Assembly (NCBI GenBank): GCA_000510425.1
Contig: AZKM01000029.1
Coordinates: 62,001 to 126,000, forward strand
DNA length: 64,000 bases
DNA from: Eubacterium nodatum ATCC 33099
Lineage (GTDB): Bacteria; Bacillota; Clostridia; Peptostreptococcales; Anaerovoracaceae
Direction: 5' to 3'
Made by a program: the position numbers and the translations under genes. Under the pieces are notes generated by a model. That model worked only from the letters and a program-made list of their open reading frames with translations. It made no database searches and was not told the origin of the DNA. Each line of letters opens with the position of its first letter. Within the stretch, counting starts at the first letter, position 1. This document shows positions 1 through 6,910 of the stretch, piece after piece.

Positions 1-234
1 CAGGGGATGAGCTTTGTCAGGCTTCTTATTTGCCAATTTATTGCCTATAATCGTAACAAAAGACGACATAGCATCGCTGAGATTATTTACACCGTCTAAT
101 ACAATAGCAATAGAATTTACAACGGTTCCGATAATAACTTTAACAGCTGCCAAAATTACATTGACAACTATACCGATTATACCGGTTGTCATAATCACTT
201 GATTACGATTTAAAGCTCCGGAATCCTTTTCCAT
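1..234 (-). CDS. CDF-family cation efflux transporter, N-terminal part (cut by window edge)
   Basis: The minus strand from 234 to the edge is open for 78 codons, starting at ATG 234. It reads as two hydrophobic segments (about residues 15-36 and 38-50), then VLDGVNNLSDAMSS and, at the edge, KKPDKAHPL. The D-G-x-N-x-x-x-D pattern in TM2 and the following H-P are hallmarks of cation diffusion facilitator transporters, which export Zn, Mn, Fe or related divalent metals in exchange for protons. Metal specificity cannot be told from this piece. The start lies 10 nt after the stop of the MarR/OhrR gene, so it is probably the third gene of the peroxidase-regulator operon. The remainder lies outside the window. 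Confidence 0.82.
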   Translation of the reverse strand, partial: MEKDSGALNRNQVIMTTGIIGIVVNVILAAVKVIIGTVVNSIAIVLDGVNNLSDAMSSFVTIIGNKLANKKPDKAHPL

Positions 235-244
235 TTTCTACTCC

Positions 245-679
245 TTAATCCTGATTTAAAATTTTATATAACATCCTTTTGAATTCTTCTGCTTCCTTAC
301 TTTCAAAGGATATGCATGCTCCCATTTTAAGGGGAATATTTCTTGCCTCTTCCTTCTTATCTCTACCTTTATCTGTCAGATGGATATTAACTATTCTTTC
401 ATCTTTTTGGCTTCTCTCCCTGATTAGATAACCCATCGCTTCCATTTTCTTGAGAACCGGGGTCAGCGTTCCCGAATCAAGTCTCAGCCTGGAGCCCAAA
501 TCACCTACAGTTATACCATCCTGTTCCCATAATACCATAAAAACAATATACTGAGTATAAGTAATCCCAAGTGGTTTCAAAAGCGGCGTATATGCACCTA
601 TTATTTTTCTTGAAGCGGCATAAAGCGGGAAGCACAGCTGACTGTCTAATTTTAATGCTTCATTTGAATCGTAACTCAT
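245..679 (-). CDS. MarR-family transcriptional regulator, OhrR-like peroxide sensor
   Basis: A 144-residue winged-helix regulator. Its N-terminus carries LKLDSQLCFPLYAASR with Cys16 where OhrR proteins keep their organic-hydroperoxide-sensing cysteine. The DNA-binding helix and wing follow (GDLGSRLRLDSGTLTPVLKK, then the D-E-R wing turn). A second cysteine near residue 119 could make a disulfide partner, as in two-Cys OhrR. It overlaps the upstream glutathione peroxidase by 4 nt (ATGA), so both are translated from one message. Known OhrR proteins repress peroxidase genes until oxidised, and here the target is most likely its own operon, whose promoter spacer holds a perfect palindrome (1279-1304). 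A generic MarR function not linked to peroxide is the alternative. Confidence 0.85.
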   Translation of the reverse strand: MSYDSNEALKLDSQLCFPLYAASRKIIGAYTPLLKPLGITYTQYIVFMVLWEQDGITVGDLGSRLRLDSGTLTPVLKKMEAMGYLIRERSQKDERIVNIHLTDKGRDKKEEARNIPLKMGACISFESKEAEEFKRMLYKILNQD

Positions 680-1218
680 ATTAATTCTCCAATTTCTTCT
701 CTAACTTTTTTCATGGAATATGTCGGCTCAAATCTTTTTATGACATTCCCCTCTCTATCAACTAAAAATTTAGTAAAATTCCATTTAATTTCCGGATTAT
801 TTTTGTAATCTCTATCTATTGTCTTCAGCATAGCTGCCATTGCAAGTGCCTTAGGAGATTTTCCAAAGCCTCCAAAACTTTTTTGGCTCTTCAAATATTT
901 ATATATCGGCAAAGCATTTTCCCCGTTCACTTCGGATTTCTTAAACTGTGAAAACTGAGTGTTATACTTATGTGAGCAAAAATTTGCAATTTCCTCATCG
1001 GACTCAGGTGCCTGCCCTGCAAATTGATTGCAGGGAATATCTATAATTTCCAATCCCCCGTCATGAAATTCCTCGTAAATTTTTTCCAGGTCTTTGTACT
1101 GAGGAGTAAATCCGCATCCTGTTGCCGTATTAACAATCAACATTACCTTACCCTCATATTCCTTTAATGATACTTCCGTCCCGTCTGCCTTTGGCAAATA
1201 ATATTCATATATGCCCAT
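676..1218 (-). CDS. Glutathione peroxidase family (BsaA-type) thiol peroxidase
   Basis: A thioredoxin-fold peroxidase of about 180 residues. The peroxidatic cysteine sits in VNTATGCGFTPQY (Cys35), and the other conserved residues are in PCNQFAGQ and EIKWNFTKFLVD (Gln, Trp, Asn of the catalytic tetrad). Bacterial members use Cys instead of selenocysteine and are usually reduced by thioredoxin, detoxifying hydroperoxides in the cytosol. I place the start at ATG 1218 because AGGAG lies 7 nt upstream (site 1226-1237). An ATG two codons earlier (1224) and a GTG at 1257 are also in frame. It is the first gene of a three-gene operon with an OhrR-like regulator and a CDF transporter, behind a near-consensus promoter. 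Confidence 0.9.
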   Translation of the reverse strand: MGIYEYYLPKADGTEVSLKEYEGKVMLIVNTATGCGFTPQYKDLEKIYEEFHDGGLEIIDIPCNQFAGQAPESDEEIANFCSHKYNTQFSQFKKSEVNGENALPIYKYLKSQKSFGGFGKSPKALAMAAMLKTIDRDYKNNPEIKWNFTKFLVDREGNVIKRFEPTYSMKKVREEIGELI

Positions 1219-1278
1219 TTTCATTCTCCTCCCCTTTATGAAGTTCTCTGTTGACACTTATCAATATATTATTTCAAT

Positions 1279-1309
1279 AAATTATATTGTGTAAAATATA
1301 ATTTGTCAA
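1279..1309 (-). promoter_or_regulatory. SigA promoter with operator-like palindrome for the peroxidase operon
   Basis: On the minus strand TTGACA (1309-1304) and TATAAT (1286-1281) are both perfect consensus and separated by exactly 17 bp. The spacer and the -10 box lie inside a perfect inverted repeat: AAATTATATT at 1279-1288 and AATATAATTT at 1295-1304, with 6 bp between arms. A repressor bound there would cover the whole core promoter. The OhrR-like product of the second gene is the obvious candidate. Confidence 0.8.
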
Positions 1310-1341
1310 GTCGCATTTTTTGAAAATTTTCTTAAAATTCG

Positions 1342-2112
1342 TCAGGACAGAGCCACATCAAGTGCCATCATTACAGTAAATCCTATCGAAAAAAATATTA
1401 CTCCCAGGTTTGAATGTCCTCTCACAGACATCTCAGGGATCAAGTCCTCTACCACCACATAGAGCATAGCACCTGCCGCAAAACTCAAAAGATAAGGAAG
1501 TACAGGCAGGATAAAAACTGAAGCAGCTATTGTCAAGCTCATTCCCAATGGCTCCACAGCACCGGACAATGCTCCCAGAAAAAATGCTCTTCCTTTAGGA
1601 ACGCCCTCACTCCTAAGGGGCATGGAAATTATGGCTCCCTCAGGAAAATTTTGAATTGCAATTCCCACGGCCAAAGCAAGTGCCGCCCCCTCTGTAATCC
1701 CCTTTTGACCTGACAAAAGACCTGCATAAACGATACCTACGGCCATTCCCTCAGGAATATTATGAAGTGTAACTGCCAAAACAAGCATGGTTGTTCTCTT
1801 AAGCTTCCAGGACGGTCCTTCAACCTCATTACTCAATCTATGAAGATGCGGGATTATGTGATCTAACAGTAAAAGAAACATTACACCTGCCCAAAATCCT
1901 ATAACTGCAGGTAAAAATGCAAATTTTCCCATAGTACTTGATTGCTCTATGGCAGGTATAATTAAGCTCCAGATAGATGCAGCCACCATTACACCTGCCG
2001 CAAATCCCGTTAAAGCTCTCTGCACACTTATGCTCAATTCACTTTTCATGAAAAACACGCAGGCTGAACCTAGTGTCGTTCCCATAAATGGAATAATAAA
2101 TCCGTCTAACAT
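1342..2112 (-). CDS. ZIP-family divalent metal transporter
   Basis: A 256-residue membrane protein with about eight hydrophobic segments. The paired metal-site motifs of ZIP proteins are visible: LAVTLHNIPEGMAVG in TM4 and AIQNFPEGAIISMP in TM5, plus HLHRL in the preceding loop. Family members (ZupT/GufA type) take up Zn, Fe, Mn or Co. The start is taken as ATG 2112; a TTG two codons upstream is also in frame, and the ribosome site (GAGGGG near 2130) is rather distant. It is transcribed away from the DUF1858 operon and has no partner in an operon here. Confidence 0.88.
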   Translation of the reverse strand: MLDGFIIPFMGTTLGSACVFFMKSELSISVQRALTGFAAGVMVAASIWSLIIPAIEQSSTMGKFAFLPAVIGFWAGVMFLLLLDHIIPHLHRLSNEVEGPSWKLKRTTMLVLAVTLHNIPEGMAVGIVYAGLLSGQKGITEGAALALAVGIAIQNFPEGAIISMPLRSEGVPKGRAFFLGALSGAVEPLGMSLTIAASVFILPVLPYLLSFAAGAMLYVVVEDLIPEMSVRGHSNLGVIFFSIGFTVMMALDVALS

Positions 2113-2296
2113 TATCAAAACGCTTTTATACCCCTCTTCTATTCTTTATAACCTTGTCCGAAACTTTCCATTATACTTCGGAAAGGGCACTGCCTTTATG
2201 ATACCCTTTTTTCATCAATAAAAAACCTTTAGAGTCTCATGTTTTCAGGACAAATTACCTGTCGTAAATAAAAAGCATCTTAAAATTTCCTAAACT

Positions 2297-2310
2297 GTAA
2301 CATTTGATAC
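2297..2310 (+). promoter_or_regulatory. HcpR-type box (Crp/Fnr family) upstream of DUF1858-hemerythrin operon
   Basis: The sequence is GTAACATTTGATAC, one mismatch from the GTAAC-N4-GTTAC palindrome known for clostridial HcpR. It is 13/14 identical to the perfect site upstream of hcp at 53214-53227. Its centre (2303.5) is 29.5 bp before a -10-like TATATC (2333-2338), which predicts a start near 2345 and an activator position of about -41.5. Confidence 0.6.
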
Positions 2311-2382
2311 GGATAATTCCGCAAAAATAGGGTATATCTACACTATAAGCAAACAAAAAACACTTTAGAGGAGGGTATAAAA

Positions 2383-2598
2383 ATGAAAAATATTAAAACA
2401 GTAAATGGAGATATATTGGTAGGAAAGCTCGTAGCCGAACACCCTGAGACAATTGAAACACTTATTTCACATGGAATGCATTGTCTGGGCTGCCCGTCAT
2501 CACAGGCAGAATCACTTAAAGATGCTTGTTTTGTCCACGGACTGGATGCAGATAAAATCCTTGAAGCGGTAAATAAAGCAATTACGGAAAAAGCCTAG
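2383..2598 (+). CDS. DUF1858 protein (hybrid-cluster-associated redox disulfide domain)
   Basis: A 71-residue single-domain protein with the CxxC pair in HGMHCLGCPSS (about residues 31-38). It belongs to the small family found next to, or fused with, hybrid-cluster proteins and hemerythrins; a redox-active disulfide or metal site is assumed, and its biochemical role is not established. The ribosome site AGAGGAGGG precedes the ATG. It leads a three-gene plus-strand operon (10 nt to the next gene). The upstream HcpR-type box links it to hcp, which is 49 kb away here instead of adjacent. Confidence 0.88.
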   Translation: MKNIKTVNGDILVGKLVAEHPETIETLISHGMHCLGCPSSQAESLKDACFVHGLDADKILEAVNKAITEKA

Positions 2599-2608
2599 GA
2601 GGAATAGA

Positions 2609-3223
2609 ATGAGTGCATTCTTAGGGCCAATTCACTACTGGCTATACAATAAAATTCGGTTCCAGGAAGATCTGTCAGACAGCATACTTGAAGCCGCAAA
2701 GGCAAAGGGCTGGGACGAAAGTGGAAAGCTTCAAGAAAACTACACTATCTGCGAGTTAAAACCCCTTGAAGAGTTAATTGACCTTGCTGATATTCACGGC
2801 TGGCTTCAAAGAAGAATTCAAGAGGCAGAAACAAGGTATGCATATCTTGTAACAGATATCCTCAGACGAGATCCTTCCAGAATTAAAGAGCTTGAAAAAA
2901 TAGCATTTGAATTCGGCTGCCGAAACACCGTTGAGGAATCCGATATGGCTTCTGATGTATACAGAAAATTTGATGATGTACTCCTGAACGGAATGCCCTG
3001 TGACAGAGTAAATATAGTTACATCACAAGACTCGGATTGCTACACTTGGGAGCAGGCTGAGGATATTCACGGTGTCTATTGGACTCAAGCAGGTGGGAAG
3101 CCTGCAAATTACTATAGGCTCAGGCTTAAAGTAATGGAAGGAATGCTGAAAAACAGTAAAATTAATATTATGGCTTCAGACTTTAATCATTATCAGTTAT
3201 CGAGGAATAATGAATTTGATTAG
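2609..3223 (+). CDS. Conserved hypothetical protein between DUF1858 and hemerythrin genes
   Basis: A 204-residue soluble protein with no signal peptide or membrane segment. I do not recognise a characterised domain. It is charged and looks mostly helical, with three cysteines near residues 48, 104 and 131 and several Trp/His (HYWLYNK near the start, ADIHGWLQRR, DIHGVYWTQAGG). Its AGGAGG ribosome site overlaps the stop of the DUF1858 gene, so the two are translationally tied, and a hemerythrin follows 88 nt later. The context suggests a role in NO, O2 or redox stress handling, perhaps as a partner of one of its neighbours. Function unknown. Confidence 0.8.
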   Translation: MSAFLGPIHYWLYNKIRFQEDLSDSILEAAKAKGWDESGKLQENYTICELKPLEELIDLADIHGWLQRRIQEAETRYAYLVTDILRRDPSRIKELEKIAFEFGCRNTVEESDMASDVYRKFDDVLLNGMPCDRVNIVTSQDSDCYTWEQAEDIHGVYWTQAGGKPANYYRLRLKVMEGMLKNSKINIMASDFNHYQLSRNNEFD

Positions 3224-3311
3224 AAAAAATTCAAATAAAAAATTCTGTCTGAACTGTTGTCAATTATCAAACAGTTATCAGGCAAATACGTAAAATAGAA
3301 AGGTAATATCA

Positions 3312-3872
3312 ATGTACAGTATAGAATGTATGGTTTCCGAGCATGAAAATATCGTCAGAATGTTGAACGTAGTCAGACATGTATGTTGCGGAATCCTTGA
3401 AGGAGCAGAAGTTGAAGATGATGATTTCAGAGATATGATTGATTTCATCAGAAATTATGCAGATAAACATCATCATGGAAAGGAAGAGAAAATTCTTTTT
3501 CCCAAAATGGTTGCAAAACTGGGACCTGTTGCAGAAACCCTAATCACGCACGGAATGCTGGTGGAACACGATTTAGGCAGAAGCCATGTCTTGGGACTTG
3601 AAACTGCACTAAATGAATACAAAAAAGAAAAATCAACAAACCTCAAACTCGACATCTTAACCGAAGCTATGGGCTACGCCCATCTTCTTCAAATTCACAT
3701 TGAAAAGGAAAACAGCGTTGTTTACACTTTTGCAGAGCGTCAGCTGAGTGCAGAGGACTGTACCGATATAGATGTTCGCTGTAAAAGCTTTGAAGAGACT
3801 GCAGAAAAAATAGGAACACAAAAGCATTACCTTGATATGCTCATCAGATTGGAAAACAAATATTCAGTATAA
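3312..3872 (+). CDS. Hemerythrin HHE-domain protein
   Basis: A 186-residue four-helix hemerythrin-like protein. Candidate iron ligands appear in order: SEHENIV (helix 1), KHHHGKEEKILFP (helix 2), THGMLVEHDLGR (helix 3) and LLQIHIEKENSVVYTFA (helix 4). Such proteins bind a di-iron centre and sense or scavenge O2, NO or peroxide in anaerobes. The last 40 residues extend beyond the core and carry a single Cys. It is the third gene of the DUF1858 operon. A weak inverted repeat (AACTGTT 3252-3258, AACAGTT 3270-3276) lies in the gap before it and could be an mRNA hairpin. Confidence 0.9.
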   Translation: MYSIECMVSEHENIVRMLNVVRHVCCGILEGAEVEDDDFRDMIDFIRNYADKHHHGKEEKILFPKMVAKLGPVAETLITHGMLVEHDLGRSHVLGLETALNEYKKEKSTNLKLDILTEAMGYAHLLQIHIEKENSVVYTFAERQLSAEDCTDIDVRCKSFEETAEKIGTQKHYLDMLIRLENKYSV

Positions 3873-3914
3873 TAATCTACAGTCTCCGGAAGTTCATTTG
3901 CACTTCAAAATCTT

Positions 3915-4826
3915 CTAGCTTTGCTTAAGTAGCAAAAAATACAACAATACAGCCAGCATCACACCCTTTGCTGCAATCCATATCAATCCTTTATACTCTT
4001 TTAGAATCGTATTCGACTTAATATTATTTGCAGGACAAGCTTCTACACACTTGCCACAAGCAAAACACTCTCCCATACTGCTGTCACCGACCTGAATCGG
4101 AATCTCTGAAGCATTAGCTTCACCTCCCTCATCGAGAGTGGTATCAGTAATGGTTATATTTGCAGGACAAACATTTATGCACTGCTTGCATTTCCCGAAA
4201 CATCTGCTTCTATTTCTTCCAAGCTGCGATGGGGGGATCACCGGCATGATTGCAAACAGAGCCCCCATGGGACATAGGAAGCGGCAGAAAAATCGCTTTT
4301 CAAATAACATAAGAATTGACAGAACTGCAAAAATAAGTACACCTATTATATTGCTTCTATCCGGCAAGCTCAAAGCCTCAAGCCTTGAAAACGCTGTCCA
4401 CGGACTGATTTGACCGATTATTGACTCTTTTCCCAGATAACAAAGTGCAAGCAATATAACTGCACAGATATATTTACCGTATTTAAGCCATAACCCTGAT
4501 TCAACGGATAAAGCAAACGGTCTTTTCTTAAACTTTTTCCTCACCCTTGCGGAAATTTCATAGAGAACATCTCCATAAGTTCCGAATGCGCAGGCAAACC
4601 CGCAAAAGTATCTGCCAAACAGAATTGTAAATGCAAGAAGTCCAATCAAAATCATCACAAAGGGATTCAGTTCAATCGGTTTTCCCAGCGAGATCCGGCT
4701 TACTGCATACTTTGCCCCTGAAAAAGCCGATGAATACGCCGCAGGAAAAATAAAGAAAAACAAACCTCTAATTATCACCTTTACCGAAAGGGATATCTTC
4801 TTAAAATCGTTAATATTCTTGTTCAT
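3915..4826 (-). CDS. NapH/NosR-like membrane polyferredoxin
   Basis: A 303-residue membrane protein with about five hydrophobic helices. Two membrane-edge CxxxC motifs, FGRYFCGFACAFGT and FFCRFLCPMGAL, are typical of the NapH/NosR/CcoG-type 4Fe-4S family. Two ferredoxin clusters follow, CFGKCKQCINVCP and CFACGKCVEACP. Such proteins pass electrons from the cytosol or quinone pool to extracytosolic acceptors. Its start is 3 nt after the stop of an FMN-binding protein, and a three-domain FMN-binding surface protein leads the operon, so the likely job is to reduce those covalent flavins. The terminal acceptor is not identifiable. Confidence 0.85.
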   Translation of the reverse strand: MNKNINDFKKISLSVKVIIRGLFFFIFPAAYSSAFSGAKYAVSRISLGKPIELNPFVMILIGLLAFTILFGRYFCGFACAFGTYGDVLYEISARVRKKFKKRPFALSVESGLWLKYGKYICAVILLALCYLGKESIIGQISPWTAFSRLEALSLPDRSNIIGVLIFAVLSILMLFEKRFFCRFLCPMGALFAIMPVIPPSQLGRNRSRCFGKCKQCINVCPANITITDTTLDEGGEANASEIPIQVGDSSMGECFACGKCVEACPANNIKSNTILKEYKGLIWIAAKGVMLAVLLYFLLLKQS

Positions 4827-4829
4827 AGT

Positions 4830-5285
4830 CTATTTTGCCGCCTTTTCCAGTGCTGAGATAACGGCGTTTATTATTCCTGTAGATGTAAAAGTAGCACCGC
4901 TGACAGTATCCACATCTGTGCTTTGCTTATCCAAAATACTTTTGATTACCCCCTTTGCAGAGGCAAGGTACGAACCATCCTCTTTTGAAGCATCTACTAA
5001 ATCGATTTTTTCTATCTTATCATTTTTTACAGTAACCTTAACAACTACATTTCCGCCAAAACCCTTTGCACTGCCCTCATAACTGCCATCCTTATATGTA
5101 GAGCCACCGGATTTTCCTCCTTTAGCCTTTGAGCCTTTTCCGGACTGAAGCTGTTCTATTTTCTTCTCAAGGGATACAATCTTGTCGGCATCCGCTTTAT
5201 GCAGTGCCGCTGCCTGATATAAGCCAAATGCACCGATAATTATCAAAAGGTTAATTACTGAAATTAAAAATATTTTAATCTTCAT
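4830..5285 (-). CDS. FMN-binding domain protein, membrane-anchored
   Basis: 151 residues: an N-terminal membrane anchor (about 4-26), a short coiled or charged stretch with a Gly/Ser/Lys-rich linker (about 32-65), then one FMN_bind domain. The flavinylation motif DTVSGATFTS is near residue 128; the Thr of S-G-A-T is where ApbE attaches FMN in RnfG/NqrC-type domains. The domain should face outside and act as an electron shuttle between the downstream polyferredoxin and an acceptor. No ApbE gene is in the window. It lies 32 nt downstream of the three-domain FMN protein, with a GGAGAT ribosome site. Confidence 0.88.
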   Translation of the reverse strand: MKIKIFLISVINLLIIIGAFGLYQAAALHKADADKIVSLEKKIEQLQSGKGSKAKGGKSGGSTYKDGSYEGSAKGFGGNVVVKVTVKNDKIEKIDLVDASKEDGSYLASAKGVIKSILDKQSTDVDTVSGATFTSTGIINAVISALEKAAK

Positions 5286-5317
5286 CTATCTCCATTCTCT
5301 TTCTATCTATAGCAAAA

Positions 5318-6652
5318 TTACTGACCCGGTTTTGAGCGATGCAACCTCAAAGCTTCATCTGCAGCATCCTTTATGGCTTTAGAAGTACAAGTCGCCCCCG
5401 CAATCGAATCTAATGTTCCTCTGCTTACAAGACTACTTTTCATCCGCTGAAAAGTACTTATCTGATAATCTCTATTTTTTGGACTCTCTTCCCAAACAGG
5501 ATTAAACATATCTATTATCCTATCATTTTTTACTTTAAAACCTATGCTCTTCAATGCATATTTACCAAAGTCATCATCTGTAGGAATTACCATAATAGGA
5601 GCTCCGCTTATGTTTGTTACAGTATATGAAAAGATCTTTTCATTCGGATTGTCCGGCTTTTTCGGTTTCTTAGGTTTTTTCGGCTTCTTGTTGCCGCCTT
5701 CAGGCTTCTTAGGTTTTTTAGGTTTCTTTTTGTCCTTTTGATCCGGAACATTACCCTCTTTCTTAGCCTCTTCAAGTGCCTTTCCTATTGCCTTCTTCAT
5801 TGCATTTGACGAACATGTAGCACCTGTCACATTATCTATTTTAGAATATTTATTTAACTCCAAAACCTTAGGTATCATCTCATCTTCAACTCTTTTTTGG
5901 AATCCTACATCGTATGAATTCGTTGAACCCCACTTGATTTTACTGAAACGGATAATCTTTCCTTTCTTTATATGTATATTTACATTTTCCAAAGGATATT
6001 CCTTAAACTGCTTTTTACGGTCAGGCGTAACCATGATATTTTTAATAGCATAGACCTTTCCGCCTGCTTTAGGCTTTGGAAGCGGTTTCGGCTTCACCGG
6101 TAAAATCGGCTTAGGTTTCACCTTAGACTTCCCTCCTGCTTTTCTAAGTGCACTCCTAACTGCATTTATTATTCCGTTTGATGAATAAGTTGCTCCTGAA
6201 ACTGTATCAACATTGGTTGTTTTGCTTCTTTTAATTCTGGATACAACCGCCTTCGCTCTCGCCCAATAGCTTGGAGTTTCTCCCTGACTCAGCACCTGAA
6301 CATTGGAAATTTTTCCCTTTGAAATTGTGACAGAAACTGTTATATCGCTCTGAAAGCCCCGGGCACTCCCTGTATATGTACCATCCTTATAATTTCCTTT
6401 TTCCTTAAAATCGCCGAGTTTACCGGCAGGTCCTTTAGATACGCTTTTTACTGCCGACACCGTTTTTTTCTTACCAATCAAGGTCTTTTTCGCCTTTGCA
6501 TTTGCATCAGTGTTTATTTCAGTCCCATTTTTTCCTATATCTGAATACGATGGTATCTTTAGAGAGTTTACCCCTGTTATCACCAATGCAACCACTAAAA
6601 CTGCCGGTAAAAAAACAGAAGCAACTTTTAATTCTCCTATAATCCTTTTCAT
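5318..6652 (-). CDS. Surface protein with three FMN-binding domains
   Basis: About 444 residues from ATG 6652, chosen because AAGGAG lies 6 nt upstream; an in-frame ATG 14 codons earlier lacks a site. A membrane segment (about 10-30) is followed by three FMN_bind domains, each ending in a flavinylation-type motif: DTVSGATYSS (about 153), DNVTGATCSS (about 285) and DSIAGATCTS (about 418). The domains are joined by Lys/Pro-rich linkers, including long runs of KKPKKP. Multi-FMN surface proteins such as Listeria PplA carry electrons across the cell wall. The first domain has the best match; the second and third are more divergent. It leads the operon with a one-domain FMN protein and a NapH-like polyferredoxin. 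Confidence 0.85.
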   Translation of the reverse strand: MKRIIGELKVASVFLPAVLVVALVITGVNSLKIPSYSDIGKNGTEINTDANAKAKKTLIGKKKTVSAVKSVSKGPAGKLGDFKEKGNYKDGTYTGSARGFQSDITVSVTISKGKISNVQVLSQGETPSYWARAKAVVSRIKRSKTTNVDTVSGATYSSNGIINAVRSALRKAGGKSKVKPKPILPVKPKPLPKPKAGGKVYAIKNIMVTPDRKKQFKEYPLENVNIHIKKGKIIRFSKIKWGSTNSYDVGFQKRVEDEMIPKVLELNKYSKIDNVTGATCSSNAMKKAIGKALEEAKKEGNVPDQKDKKKPKKPKKPEGGNKKPKKPKKPKKPDNPNEKIFSYTVTNISGAPIMVIPTDDDFGKYALKSIGFKVKNDRIIDMFNPVWEESPKNRDYQISTFQRMKSSLVSRGTLDSIAGATCTSKAIKDAADEALRLHRSKPGQ

Positions 6653-6720
6653 TAAAATCTCCTTTTCTGTTAGCATATAATAAAAACTCATCACAAAACA
6701 ATTAAAAATTGTAAATTTCG

Positions 6721-6757
6721 ATACAAAAAAGTGACATAAAATACACTATGCCACTTT
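6721..6757 (-). terminator. Intrinsic terminator of the ABC exporter operon
   Basis: An 11-bp stem (6728-6738 with 6747-6757, 8-nt loop) reads on the minus strand with one G-U pair and is followed directly by a run of six T. The mismatch becomes a wobble only on the minus RNA, which supports this orientation. It lies downstream of the permease gene ending at 6911 and upstream of the FMN operon. Confidence 0.75.
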
Positions 6758-6910
6758 CCGTTACATTCTAACATAATAGATATTATTATACAAGTAATAA
6801 ATGGTAATTTGGTTAACTCAAATTAACTTTTTTTGAACATTTTTTACAAATTAATTTATAAATCAGTTTTAATCTTCAGCCAGCTGACCGAAAGCATGGA
6901 GATCCCTTTT

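Noticed and set aside
2158..2181. Inverted repeat CCGAA/TTCGG upstream of the ZIP gene as a Zur site
   Set aside because: Only 5-bp arms with wide spacing and no match to a known Zur box.
6653..6720. Promoter candidates for the FMN operon
   Set aside because: Several weak -35/-10 pairs exist and an ACAATT/AATTGT repeat at 6698-6712, but none is convincing enough to call.
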